A stretch of DNA of 64,000 nt from assembly GCF_036324505.1 (NCBI RefSeq), contig NC_086351.1, positions 6,504,001-6,568,000 of the forward strand, read 5' to 3'. The DNA comes from Eleginops maclovinus (Eukaryota > Chordata > Actinopteri > Perciformes > Eleginopidae). A model generated the notes under the pieces. The model saw only the letters and a list, made by a program, of their open reading frames with translations, was not told where the DNA came from and ran no database searches. Of the stretch, positions 49,601-62,230 are shown in pieces. The translations under genes were made by a program, and so were the position numbers. Positions within the stretch are counted from its first letter, which is position 1; each line of letters opens with the position of its first letter.

Positions 49601-50640
49601 AGGCTTTTTGTTCACAGTACAGTAATTATGGTCTTGATCAGCGTCCAAGCTTTGAGAGCAGTCTCTAACATTAGTATTAATGACCGCTAACCTCTGGAGC
49701 ATGCTAAAGAGGCTCCTCGACTGAAAGAGGGAGCTCTTAACTTCACGAGTGTGGTTGACACAACACATATTTGCATTTTCAAGATTGCTTTAAAAGTTAT
49801 AAAACTGCTGGTAAAAGAAGTGTATCCAATAAGAATGATTTCAGTTGGTTTTCAATAAACAGTACACACATACATATACAATTTACAGCATGTGCCAAGA
49901 GACCATTTTATTGTATTACTGTTCTTTGAGCTCGCCCTAATGACAAATACAACTAAGAATTAAACTAATTCATAAGGAGCTGGTGCTGCCTTCAATGAAC
50001 TCTTGATTCTTATCAACAATCACAACATCAGTGAGTCGTGTCTCTCTCTCTGAAGCCTTCATTCATGCCAGTAATTTATAATGCAAAGTGACTGTTTCTG
50101 AATTTTCAAATAGCATTTTAACTCACAGACATTAGAGGGTAATGGTTAGCATTTGCAATACATCAAATTCTTTCACTTGACTGCTGCTCCACTCTTGTTT
50201 CATTCCCATGATGCATCTTTGCAAGCTGGGGGTAGATGCTTCAGTGAATGCCGTTTCCCACTGCAGACCAATAAACCCGGATTAAATGGTCGGGGCACTG
50301 GTGCATTAAGATTAAACGGCTAATAGTTCAGATCTCATCAGGTAATGATTCACATTTTATTTCTTAGATAACATCTTATCTTTTAAAATGCGGTAATTAA
50401 TCCGTTGCTTAAACATCACATAGACACCGGCGAGAGAATGTAAACATCTTCTCTAAATGCATTAAATTTAAATTAACAGCCTGGTGAATAATTAATCAAA
50501 TATGCAAGGGTGATAAATTATAGCTGAATTACAACCCAGCCAATCACTCCTCCATCTTCTCTGCGAACATCTCCTGCATGCCAGAGTGTCTGCATCTGTC
50601 TATTTTCAGCAAGTCTTCCTCTTTTGATGCTCTCTTTCTG
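46601..50640. other. Intronic sequence, nothing recognised
   Basis: No exon, RNA gene or known repeat was seen. Part of it (50340-50520) is TAAT/ATTA rich with little simple repetition and might be conserved non-coding DNA. Confidence 0.4.
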
Positions 50641-50655
50641 CGCACACGCACACGC

Positions 50656-50697
<42 letters not shown>
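50641..50697. repeat. (CA)n microsatellite with CGCACA units at the left
   Basis: cgcacacgcacacgcacacg then pure CA to 50697. Confidence 0.95.
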
Positions 50698-50700
<3 letters not shown>

Positions 50701-51589
50701 CATGAGAGCAGCTTTCTGTGGAGGTCTTTGCTCTCACCTGGGGGATGCAGCAGCTCCCCACTGAGTCTTGTATGATAATGCTTGTCTCTCGTGGGACCGT
50801 GCGGCGCTCTCACTCTGCCATTACTATTCACCCCGTCACAGTCCATCCTCCCTCATCCTGACTCTGAGTAGCTGTCTGTCTCTGTTTCTCATCATAAGCC
50901 TCCCACTGAATTTCGCCTTGCTGACTGAGCCATATCCTTAATTTTGCTTGCTTCAAAACAGCTGACAATAATTTTAAAAAAGGGGCACTTTAGCTGCCTT
51001 ATGATCCACTGTGTTCATGTTGATATATAGTCATTGCTCTATAATATATACAAGGTAATTAACTGAGCTAATTAATGCATCAGTTATAAACATTGCTGTC
51101 TCAATATACCCCTCTTCATATAACTTAATTGGTGTTAGAATGAAACAAGCATTAAAGACTTAAATTTGCTTCAAGGCTATCAATAAATATGCAGATTTAT
51201 TCAGGAGCTAAAATCTAATCACATAACTTTCAATTCCAATGAAGTCTTTGTGGTGAATCTAAAAAGTTCCTATGGTGGTATAAATCAGTTTTTAACTCCA
51301 AAAAAGTTTAGAAAATAGGCTGAAATGCCTTTTCTTAAGAGCCCCAAAATGAGATTTTCCAAATGATTGCTTATGCTTATCCTTCTCTCTACAAATTTTG
51401 AGAGAAATTTATGTTTATTTAGCTGCTAAAGGCTCTGTTCTATTTCTATCCACAGTATATATATCTACTTTTGTCGCAGCTTTATGCCTGCTACATCTTT
51501 AAACATTTAATAAAATGTGTTAATGTGTAAAGGCTACGTGCCATTGAACCAAACTAATGAGCTGAAAGTTATTAAAATGTCAGCTTACT
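50698..51589. other. Intronic sequence, nothing recognised
   Basis: AT-rich intronic DNA. Around 51055-51240 it is rich in TTAATTA-type motifs without simple repetition. Confidence 0.45.
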
Positions 51590-52097
51590 AATTCTCAGAC
51601 CTATTGCTCTGATCACATTACCCCTATCCTCCACGACCTCCCCATCAAACACCGGATTGACTTCAAAATATTACTTCTCACCTACAAAGCCATCAACAAC
51701 CTTGCCCTACCTCAGTGACTTCATCCAAAAACACACCCCTACCCGTTGCCTCAGGTCTGCTGACGCTACTCTACTGCAGCCCATCAGGACAAAGCTCCGG
51801 ACCTGGGGTGACAGGGCCTTCGCTGCAGCCTCCCCCACCCTCTGGAACTCCCTTCCCAGTCACATCTGAAAGGCCAACACTCTGGAATCCTTCAAAAAAA
51901 TCCCTCAAAACTCACTTAATCACTCTACAGTAGCTTTCAATCTGTAATCACCGGGGGGGTGATTACCCCCCCACACACACCACTTTGGACTTGTGTTGTT
52001 TTTCTATATTTTCTCTTGATTCTGTTTTGATTTTATGTAAAGCGTCTTTGAGCATTAGGAAAAGCGATATATAAATCCTATGTATTATTATTATTAG
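51590..52097 (+). pseudogene. 5'-truncated, frameshifted LINE (L2/CR1-like) 3' end
   Basis: The fragment encodes the C-terminus of a LINE polyprotein in pieces. One frame gives FKILLLTYKAINNLAL (from 51662), then the frame moves by one base near 51700 and continues as YLSDFIQKHTPTRCLRSADA and WGDRAFAAASPTLWNSLPSHI up to a TGA at 51867. After a further shift, SFKKSLKTHLITL appears. This is the end typical of fish LINE ORF2 proteins. The 3' tail has tgtaaagcgtctttgagcat, then gaaaagcgatatataaatc and a TAT/ATT microsatellite (52081-52097), also diagnostic. The frameshifts and stop make it a dead copy. It differs from the LINE at 19021 in both protein end and tail, so it is a separate family. Confidence 0.88.
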
Positions 52098-53639
52098 AAC
52101 ATATTTTCTAACAGTTTTTATTCTCCACCTTAATAGCTTTCCATATATGTTTAACTCTCAAGGTCAATAAGTATAATTTGAGGCATTTTAATCTGCAAAT
52201 GTTGTTCTTGTGCTAGTAGCAAGACTCACATGCTGACAGTGTCTGTGCGTAATGAGTCCACAGGGAGAAAGTGCAGGAATTGCACAAAAACATGCTGGTG
52301 AATATCGGTAATGATGAACCACCCACGGAAACTGTGCTTTGCCCTCCACATCCCGAGACAGAATGTCAGCTCGGCTTGACCTCAGCTCCGGGGCACGGCA
52401 TCTTCACTGAAGCATCTCCCAGCTCCGTAAAATGACACAATTTCTCCTCAGACGCCTGCATGACTAGGAGCAAGTTGGGTCTTGTTTAGCGCAGACACAA
52501 AGTTATTGAAGGTCGAAAAACAGCTCTGCAGAGGTAATCAACAACCTTGCTCCAGGTTTTCTTGTTACCATCAAATGTCAATTTATCTTTAATTGGAGCC
52601 TACATTTAGAAAACAACTCCGTAACAACTGATTTTTAAAAAGGCTTTCAGATGCACAATATTGATTAGAACAAAATGACTATATGCCGTAAAATGTTCAG
52701 AGTTTTATGGAAACAAGTAAATAATTCAGAATAGGTTTGGTTTTTCAATTTTTTGGGGATAACTTACACATGCACTTTGTATTTGCCTGAGGGTGCACGC
52801 AATGTTTTTTACTTGCAAGAAATAGTAACCACTGCATTTCTCCCCTTCTCTAGCTGTTATGCATGTGTGTTGTGGTTCAGTACACACACTGCATTGTTCG
52901 GGATAGTTGGTGAGATGCTGCCGGCAAATTCACAGACAATTTGACAAACTTCCTCTCACTTTTCCAAGTGTACTCTCACACAAAACTTTTCCTTCCTCTG
53001 TGAAAGAAGTGTGTGTTGTGTGGAAGCCTGTAAGCAAACGTGTCTATTTGAAGTGCCAGACAGACTCTTTAGCCTCTGGGCCCAGCCTCCTTTTGAGGGC
53101 TGAGCATATTAAAAGAAACGACAATGAGGAATAAAACAGCACTCACTCTGGCAAAAGATTCAATTACATCTGGATGCACAGATGAAAATGATATGTAGCT
53201 ATTTAATTGTTGTTTTTTTCCTGTCCTTATATTGTAATCATTGCATTTTCTTTTTTGTGGACCGATGTAAATACACTTGTGCTATAAGCAATCTAAACGC
53301 TTTGTCTGACTACAAAGTTTATTTGATGGTAATGAAATAAAAACCTCAAGCTATTCCAGGCGTTTTTTTGTACTTCACTGACATCTACAGCTGTCAGAGG
53401 TGTTGTACGGGGAGAATTGAAAGACTTTTTTTTCTGCTCTGGGATGTTGCAGGGGTGTGCTTCTGAAAATGTTCAACTTCCGCACAGTTTCAAGAAAATA
53501 CTTTAATATTCTGCTTCATCCTGATTCTGCAGAGCCCTGACTGTGCTTTTCTTAATACTTCAACACTGTCAAGCTCACAGCAAGTGACACCACACCGAAT
53601 GAGTGCAGGCGAAACTCAAAACAAAGTCTACATCCATGC
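52098..53639. other. Intronic sequence, nothing recognised
   Basis: Only short random ORFs; no repeat identified. Confidence 0.45.
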
Positions 53640-54028
53640 TAGTGGCTCTGTGAGCTGGTACTTAGCTAAATGCTAACATGGTGATAATGACTGCAATGCA
53701 TGCTAACATTAAGCTAATTTTGAGCAGATGATGGAAAGTATATTTAGACATTGAATCACCAAAGAGCGGTTAGTGTACATCAGTAAAGAACTTCATGAAA
53801 TCCTATAAAATGGTGGAGACATTTCAACCAAATTTTAACTTTGTGTTGGAGGAAGACAGGGGGTCACCCACAAGTCATTATCCTCTTCACGAAGGCTCAT
53901 GATCATGAACATCTATAACGGGTTTAATAGAAATCTGTCAAATAGTTGTTGAGATATCTTAGTCGGCATCAAAGTGGTTGACCAACAAACCCCCAAGATG
54001 CTAGTGTGGCTAAAAACTGCTGCCACAC
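53640..54028 (+). repeat. Percomorph interspersed repeat (gctaaatgctaacat ... ttgttgagatat type)
   Basis: Ordered blocks match a very common fish repeat: ctggtacttagctaaatgct and aacatggtgataatgac; gcatgctaacattaagcta; aaattttaactttgtgttgg; gggggtcacccacaagtcat; acatctataacgggtttaat; aatagttgttgagatatctt; agtcggcatcaaagtggttg; and a final atgctagtgtggctaaaa. Non-coding. The family class is unknown to me. Confidence 0.85.
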
Positions 54029-57000
54029 ATGTAAATTGCTCAGGGATGGGAGATAGCAAGACCATGACAGAAAGCAAAAACAAAGCTTTTTTCTTAATTC
54101 TTTCCGAAATGACGCCCACGAGACTTCACACCTACTTAAGTCTCGCCTGAGATGTGGAATTATAGGCCTGATTGTGCTAATTATCCAGTCACTTTACCAT
54201 CCTGGTTTGGCTCAGGAGATTTTCACTGTGGTGAATCAGGAGTTATTGCCAGTGCATGTTGCTAGTTACTTTGAAGAGGCTTCATGGGAATCATCAAGAA
54301 ACACACAGGGGGGCCATTTGATCGAGCAGGAATTGTTAAATCACGATAGATGAGATCTTGCAGAGGAAGATGTGCACTCTTCAGTGGCACTGCAAACACA
54401 TTACCACAGAGGATAGAGCAAAGTCGCATGAAATACTGTTAATGTACTCTAATGCTCAGTTGGCAGCAGACGTCAGCCTGCAGGGTAATATCACATGTCA
54501 GACTAGAATATGTTACATGCCGAGATATTCTATTCTGATAATGTAACGAGAACAAAGCTTTCGAGTCCCATGGTGCACCTGTAGCTTAGAGGCGAAAAAA
54601 ACATTCTATGTTCAAAATATTGTACTCATGAATTAAACATGTTTTGATGATAATAGCCTTATTTAGTGAGGGTTCAAGTACAAAAGCCAATAGAAAAATA
54701 ACATCCATAAAAGCAGTTATAGCAGAAAGCAACAATTATCATCATTAAAGATGAATTTGCATTTACAGACTGAATGATCAAGAGTCTAAAAAATGTATCC
54801 AAAATAAAATGAAAACAAATGTCTATCAGTCAGCTGTCCGACCCAAATGTCTTGTTTCGTCTCACCTACACTTTATAATTAAGATTAAAAGCGCATTTAA
54901 AAGCCGACAGTTCTCATTTGGACTAATTGATTACAGACTAATCAATTCAGTGCAAACACCTTTACAAATGACGTTGTAATCACATCCAAGGCGGCAATCT
55001 GCGCTCGATATTTCCAACAAAACAGACTCTTAGAACATTTTTTAAAAGAACAAAAGGTTTCTGTGAGTGAAAGAAAGGCTAAAAAAGGAGTTTGTTGTGA
55101 AGTGAAATAATGTTTGCCTCTGTTATTATTTCCTGTTTTTCCCTCCACCATACATTTTGTAGTTGGATGAATGCCTCTGTGGAACCCTGAGTAATGGAGC
55201 CATCCTAACAATGCAGCTAATATTAGTTTTTGTTCTGCCTGTTATTGCTTTTAACAATGTTTCCTTCTTCAAATCCAATAAAACATCCATGAATGCTGAG
55301 ATCATTAAGGTCAGATCTGTGCAAAATATCAACTCCTCCTCTGCGTATGTGTGTTTATTAACTACAAGATAATCAAAGCAAGAACATGAAAATCCTAAAA
55401 GTGAGTACACATATTAGTGTGATCTGTACCCATTTTGTGCTTTATTGAACCCCAATCTTTTACAGTCCTGCGGCCAGAGAAAAGTCTTGAAGCAGACAAT
55501 AGCTGAAATGGAGGGAATAGAAATAACAGCGAGAGAAAGAAGGGGTCTAAGGATTATCAAAATTTGGGAGCCAACGCGCGGGGAATACAATTCAATATCA
55601 AAGTCTTCATTAATTACTCTTTATTACTTACAATCTCAAATGAGATTAGGTCTGATGACCAGCCAGAGGACAAGCTGGATCCTAATTTACCTTTAGAAGT
55701 CAAGTACTGACCAAGCTGTGGATGAAAGATCCTGAAAATAGAGCCAAGTCAAAATGCTATTATGCAAACAAACCGCGACAATGTCCCCTTCTTCTTTAAG
55801 CTTTGTGCAACAACAGCTTTAGAAAAACCGGCAGTGTCTGAGACAATCTGTGCTTCTTTTGTCTTGGTAATTGGCTCTGCTGCCAGAGAAGGCTATACTA
55901 AGTGTTCAGCAGCTACTCAGGATCTCATCAGGAGTTTGTTGTTGGGTTCCAAATTATAAGACACATCTCAAAAAATGGAATTTGTTCACTTGGGACACAG
56001 TTTTAAAATATGTTGCTCGCTTCTGGCTTACTAAACCATTAGTTCAAATATCAATCTTTTTAAATATCAATCTATTCTCATTAAAAGGAGCAGGAATGGC
56101 TTCAGAGTGGGTTTAAATAACACAAATATTATGACTTCAGATGCTACATTTCTCTAGTAGTTGCTGTTATACTGTATGCATTTCCGTAAGGGCTAATTTG
56201 ATAAAACCAGGACATCAGAATATGTCCTTAGGCTCTTGGCAAGCTTGATGAACCTTTACCAAGTGCATCACACAATCTGTGAAAGGAGCCAGGGAGTTTT
56301 TATTCTGAGGCAGATTTTGGAAAGTGATGATATCCTCTGACATACATGTTTGTCAAGTCTACTGCAGAGTCTCTGAGGTGTCGCAGTTATCTGATATCTA
56401 AAAACACCCCTTCTCTGTGTAGAGTAGACGGGTAAGTGAGTATGTGTAAGTGTGTAATAAAGGATCACATCTCTCTGTCTCCATTGTACACAGTTCAATC
56501 ATGGATCATTGACCATGCTGGCAAAAAGCTGCCGTAACAAATTCAAAGATATGGATACATATAGTGGAATTACTGTAAAACTGCCTGATTTATTTTCAGG
56601 GAGCAGGAGAGAAGCTCATACTTGGCCGCTGCCAAAAGATGTCATCATTAGATTTGAAAGAACCTGACATCTAATCACATCTTTCAAGACAGAAAACAGC
56701 CCCTCCACTAGGACATGTAAAGGATTTTCCAATAAAATATAACATGTTGCCAAGATTGTCACTGTTTAGTAGCAATGTGAAGGACGTGACCCCAAGAGAC
56801 CACCGCTCAAGGCACAAGATTGAGGTTGAAGGATTATGGCAGATTACACCCGTGATGAAGTGCAGTGTGAAGTGTAAATCAGTGTTTGTTGTTTTGATGA
56901 TGGGTGACAGTTCGGCTCTTTGTCAGCCGCTGCCATTACTGGCCCTCTTCCCTCACACACTGCCACAGCCAGCAGCTCCTCTCAAAGTTAATAGTCATCT

Positions 57001-57342
57001 GCAGGAGAAAGATATCTGCTCCTCGAGACACTCTATGAATAAACCTACCGTGGAAACATATCCAGAACACTGTCTCTGACCCAAACCATGTCCTGAACAG
57101 CGAGTACAAAATGCTACCATTGAATGGGAGAAACAGAGCTCCATGATTTAATGGATGTTGGATTGAATCACTCTTTTGTGCACCAGTCCTTCCTAAAATA
57201 AGCTATGGACCTGAATCCCACATCAAATGTACGTTGAAGGGGCTTGGATATATTGTCTCTTGTGACGATAATGTTATGATTAATTTGTGTATCTTTGCGT
57301 CTTGTCTTTGTCTCTATTAATTTGCAAATAAAGCTGCTGTGA

Positions 57343-57346
<4 letters not shown>
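54029..57346. other. Intronic sequence, nothing recognised
   Basis: ORFs up to 111 codons (56744-57079, plus) lack domains or splice-consistent coding signals. Confidence 0.45.
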
Positions 57347-57380
<34 letters not shown>

Positions 57381-57383
57381 TGT

Positions 57384-57449
<66 letters not shown>
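57347..57449. repeat. (TG)n microsatellite, interrupted, 103 bp
   Basis: Alternating TG with a tctg interruption at 57378-57382 and a gagt interruption near 57388. Confidence 0.95.
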
Positions 57450-57451
<2 letters not shown>

Positions 57452-58573
57452 ATGTGGGTGCCATGAGCGAGAAACTTAGAAGCTGAGGGTTTATGAGAGT
57501 TTCCTTTGATGTTAGAGTCTGACGGTGGATTATTTATGGCGTCAAAAGTGGCGGTAATCAAGACGTTGCTGAGCTCCACGAGATAAAAGCTCATAACAAA
57601 CAGATTCTTAGTGTGTTTTAGCCCTGGTTATATACTGGGGCTGCATCCCAGTGGAATAAATATGCATGCAAAACTGTTGGCTTGATTATATCTTTCTGCA
57701 AACAATGGCGTGCTGTTCAAATGTACCAGGGGCCTCAGGCACACTATGCCCCACATGCCAAGATGTTCCCAACAATAAACCCAAATTAAATAGGCGTTAT
57801 CAAATTATAATTAAGGAATATTTAGTCAGCAAACAAATATGTTCTAAGGGAAAGCACCTTGTCATAACAGGCAGTGAATTGGTGTTATTATTGCCTAGCG
57901 TCTACAGTTTGAAAGCATTGTGTAATAACACAGCATTATGCAAAGCACACTTTATTACACCTGGTTGAAACGTGACCCAGCAGTGATCTATGTCAGTTAC
58001 AAAGCCACAGACAAACTGCCACTTGACTGTTAGCAACAAACCCCATAAAAACTTGTCCTGGTTGGCACTCTCTGCAGCTCCCTCTCAATCCCAACATGAT
58101 ATCAGACCTGGTAACCCTCAGTTGTTCCTGACACCATGATTACAGAACAACTCAAAGAAAGAGCCATGTCCTTATTTGCCTCTTCTCTCACTCCATGTCT
58201 TCCATCCAAAAAAGACTTCCCTTTAGCTCCTCCCTGGCTCCCTTTCTTTTATTTATCACATTTTCTGCCCCGCGGAGACCCTTCAGAGAGGCAGAGAATC
58301 CCATCAGAGGTAACACGGCATGGCCAGTGACCACACAGGAAGCTTTTGATTCCTGCAAGAATGAGCTTTGGAAAACTGTCTAACACACCAGACACAAAGT
58401 TGGAGCTGAGGCACAAAAGCACTGCTTAAAATCGATCCATCAAGCATGGCCACTACTGAAAACTTCATTATGGTAATGGAGAGGTTACCCTTGAGCTAAC
58501 ACAGACTTTAAACAGCGGTGAATGATATAAATAAAAAATGTATCCAACTACATGAAGGAGAGGGGTTTCTCAC
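57450..58573. other. Intronic sequence between the microsatellite and the 58574 exon
   Basis: No coding or repeat signal. The block ends at the splice donor gtgaga (58573-58568 on minus). Confidence 0.5.
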
Positions 58574-58689
58574 CGAGTTGAGGTCCAGGCTGGTCTGCAC
58601 CCACTCCTTGGCATCGTTATATTCTTCCATCAGTCCCATAATATATAGTGTGTCCAGTGAGTCGATGATGGAGGCTCCTCTGAGGCCAC
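58574..58689 (-). CDS. man1c1: Internal coding exon of a class I alpha-1,2-mannosidase (GH47), start of catalytic domain
   Basis: Read on the minus strand, this 116-bp exon is entered through a T-rich tract ending in cag (58692-58690) and left at gtgaga (58573 downward). It starts with two bases of a split codon and ends in phase 0. It encodes 38 full codons, from [18 protein letters not shown] to LDLNS. The [16 protein letters not shown] block is the hallmark N-terminal segment of the family 47 (alpha/alpha)7 barrel, seen as DALDTL or DSLDTL in all Golgi alpha-mannosidases I. These type II Golgi membrane enzymes trim Man9-Man5 N-glycans. The membrane anchor and stem are not here; they belong to exons beyond 64000. 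The last codons join in frame to the exon at 43675 to give [12 protein letters not shown], with the same spacing as in vertebrate MAN1C1. A man1a1 or man1a2 paralogue is less likely. The family call is firm; the paralogue call is inference. Confidence 0.9.
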
Positions 58690-60366
58690 CTGAAAAATAA
58701 ACAAGAGAATTGATATAGTGTCCGTTTAAAAAGAGATGCTTGGCTCAGGAGACATTTTTAACTCATTGTATAACACTATTTTACAACCTTAAATGCATTC
58801 ATATATAGGCTAAAGTGGTTTCTAGACATGTCTAAAAACATATATTAAACCTGTGTGGTTCTTTGGAAATGCTTTAAATCACACTATAACATTTGTTTAG
58901 TCATATCATGTTGATTATATTATAGCGTTTTACCATTAATTACAGTAGGTGTTCACAACATACTTCTAAAGGTTTAATGTTAGAGCTAAAATACATATTT
59001 TCTCCCACTATTATTGGGGAATGTAAAATGAAAAAAGTAAAACACCTGGAAAGGAACAAAGACAATCTTTAGTCTAACTGTAACGGGAAGTCTCATCTGT
59101 GTAACCACCAGTTTTTCCCACTGGTGTCGTTCCCAACACCTTTTATCTCTCTCCACATAAAATATCTAACACGTCTTTAATCTGTGTGTGCAAAAGATGC
59201 AAACTAATAAAGTGCAAACAGCATGTTGTGTTTTGCTGAATTTCTTTTAACAGAGCTTCACACTGATGCTAAGCTACACTATTTCAAATGAACTCACCCG
59301 GATGGTTTCTCCTTCCTTTGCAGAGAACAGATTTGTGTTGTCAAATATGTCGAATTATGAAGAGTTTTTTACTTAGCCTCAAGAAAGTTGTGAGTACAAT
59401 AAAAAGCTGACATTTCATTAGTTGCTTGACTGTGACAGAAGTTATTTGAAGGTAGAGAAGTACTCAGGTTTAACCCCAAAGCTTTAATGTTCTGATTAGC
59501 AACAGTATCTTGACAGCATCTGTGATAAAAAGTAAAACATTAAAGTCTCAAATGAGCAGATCTTCTGTAATTGCTGCTGTGATGGAGAATGATAATAGTC
59601 AGCTGTGTGGCACATGATGAAAAGCATCTTCTCTAATAGATGAAGAGCGTCAGCTACAAAGCATCAGTCACTGCACTGTATGATGAAAGTCAAGTCATTT
59701 AAGAATCAACCACCAGAGGGGAGAAAAATAACTGGTACACAAAGATAATAGCTAGCGTTTAGCAGCTGCTCCTGGGTACATGTTGCACTCATACTGTGTA
59801 AAATATGTCTATGTTTGTGCAATCTCATTGAAACTATTCCTTTCTTCTTTTTTTTTAAACTAAATGAGAAGTGCTGAGTGATGATTATCCCATGCCGGTG
59901 GTCTAATGAGACTTTGCATGGCCTGTTCTATTTTCATATGAACAAACATTATGCAAATGCAGCTCAACCTATCATAGACAGCTCTGCACAAAGGGAGAAC
60001 AAACATTATCCTTAATGAAATACAGTTAAAGAGTTGAAGGGCAAATTGTTTTTTGGAAGTTTAATAACAAGAAACTGTAACTAGATAGACTTGTAACTGC
60101 TCGGGGGCTCATGTCGAAGATGACTAGGAAAAAAAAGTTGACCTGGTTGAATTAGAGAAGTGATGAAAAATATGTCATTCATCCCTGTGAATAACACCGT
60201 TTACAGTAGATGGCTGCGTTGATCTGATGCAACCACACAGCAACCTGGCACATCAAAGTGCGCAGTTGTATCACAAGTTATTGAAGCTCACCAAATATGC
60301 AAACGGTAACCATACCTTAGGGCAAAAAACTCTTCACTTTTTCTGCTTTGTAGTGCAACACTGTTT
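58690..60366. other. Intron upstream of the first visible exon
   Basis: Begins with the acceptor tatttttcag (minus). The preceding mannosidase exon, expected to encode a segment like YAWG.NEL.P, was looked for on the minus strand up to 64000 and not found. Confidence 0.5.
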
Positions 60367-60548
60367 AAAGGGGCGCTATTATGCTAATTTTCAGGTTCAT
60401 AATTGTATTCTGTGCTGCTACTGTGACATGGTGCGATGTTACAGAAGAAAACAACGAACTACAGTGGCCTTTGAAGAGCATTTACATGCACACATACATA
60501 TAATAAACACACTACAGGGAAGGGAAAACCCCCCAAAAGCATTCTACA
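60367..60548 (-). mobile_element. Short internally deleted copy (about 180 bp) of the hAT-like element
   Basis: On the plus strand it starts aaaggggcgctattatgcta and atttt caggttcataattgta, the inverse of the family's 3' end. Then comes gctgctactgtgacatg, shared in inverse with catgtcacagtggagc at 23844. It ends with catttacatgcacacatac and gggaaaacccccc, the inverse of the 5' end at 4487-4550. Both ends are therefore present with the middle deleted, as in a MITE. The outermost 5' bases are altered (aagcattctacag). Confidence 0.85.
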
Positions 60549-62082
60549 GTCTCTTAAGGGCTTACATGTTTTATTCAGTTACTTGTTTAGTCTATAACAT
60601 GTCAGAAAAAAACTGAAAATGGCAACCTTAATTCCCCAATGCCTAATGTGACACCATTATCCTGCTTGTTACAAAACAATCAGAATGCCAAATACCATAG
60701 ATATATGATTGTGTCTTTTTGCTGTACTAATGCCTCAAATTATAATTAGATCTTTGATGCAGCTTTCATGTCGTGAAATTAAAATAAATGTACTTAAATC
60801 ACAGCAACTCTACTAATTTGACCCCCAAAATAGCTTTCAATATCCACTCTACAAACCATGTAGTACACATAGTATGTAGTTACCCGTACATTATTAACTT
60901 TATGTGCAACGCTCTCATCACCGCTGACCTTTAGCCTAATCTCCACAGCTTCATGGATTATCTGATAAAGTTAGCACGGATTCCAAAAGCCATGTGGGGC
61001 AGGGATCAATGACTTGGCTTGACTAGGTTATGGGTGCCATATGCGTTGGGCCATAAATCCCATACTATATTTAGTCTCAGAGGCAGAGAGAAACAGCGTA
61101 AAGCTTTCTGCACCTTCCAACTCATCCGTTAAGTCATATTACATTACTAGCAAGTCATTTCTTCTCATTAACTTCTCCTGATTCTGTTACAGTATCCCAT
61201 ACCTAGCTTGTAGTCCTGAAAAGGTTGCCGTGCCATGGCTTTGACTTTTCAGATTGAATTTACCACACTCCCCCTCCCTCTGAAATCTCATCTGCTGTAC
61301 TTTGCCTTCTGGCAGTTCACCTCATATTGTCAGCGAGAGGGCAGTGCTAGCCTGAAGCAGGACACATGTAGTCTACATAAATGTAGAGGACCATCTGCTG
61401 AGTGTGAGCCGTGTCCTAGTACTCTACTGTATGCACATAAAGACCCCCTGCTTCTGCTAATGGTACAGAGCAAGAACATCAAGCATATTTCTAGAACTTT
61501 ACTTTGACTCTATTATATTATAATGGATTTTTATGTTTTGCTTACGTAGCAGCCCCATCTCATTTCGATTACAAATACTGACTGTGACAACTGAGAGAAA
61601 GAGAGTATTCAGATATCTAATGCACTCTAGTTATACAACCTCAGGGTAGCTGTTTCTGGCTGTGGGCGAAGCAGCCAAGTGTGGAAAATTCCTATTGAAA
61701 ACAGCACCAAAGCTAAGGTGATTGATTCACTCTGAGGACAGATGGAGCGGATCAATCCATCATGGTGTTCTTCTTCAGCTTCCGTGGTCTAAGACCCTAT
61801 TTATTTCTGAAGACATTTGCAACAAATGAAAATAGCCCTGAGGGATCCTCTTGACACTGCGTAAATAGGTGTTTTCTAATGTGCAATTATAAAGATTGAT
61901 AAACATGCACACACTGACATGCTTTATGGATTTCATATGCATTCTAATACGTTATGTAATGGCGTCATATTTAATGCTAAGGAGGGCTGGAAACTAATTA
62001 AATTACAGCCTTGCATTGGTATGCCTGTATGGGCGCCAACCTGTCTAGATGTGGTTTAATCCATGTCTGTCCAAATGATTTT
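60549..62082. other. Intronic sequence, nothing recognised
   Basis: No exon or repeat was found. Confidence 0.45.
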
Positions 62083-62230
62083 GTGAAGTCACAGTGACCT
62101 TTGCCAGCCATCATTTAATCAGTTCAAGTCCAAGTGGACGTTTATAACAAATTAGAAGATATTCCCTTAAGGTATTCCTTAGATAACGCGTTTACGAAAA
62201 TGGGACAGAAGGTCTACCCGAAAACATAAC
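62083..62230 (+). repeat. Fish interspersed repeat (gtcacagtgacctttg ... gggacagaaggtctacccgaaaac type)
   Basis: tgaagtcacagtgacctttg; atttaatcagttcaagtcca; agtggacgtttataacaaat; gaagatattcccttaaggta; ttccttagataacgcgttta; cgaaaatgggacagaaggt; ctacccgaaaacata. The order and spacing match a repeat I know from many fish genomes, in which GGGACGGACGGACAACCCGAAAAC is the usual end. Non-coding; class unknown to me. Confidence 0.8.

Noticed and set aside
57280..57594. 104-codon minus-strand ORF with Thr-His repeats
   Set aside because: Translation of the TG/CA microsatellite.
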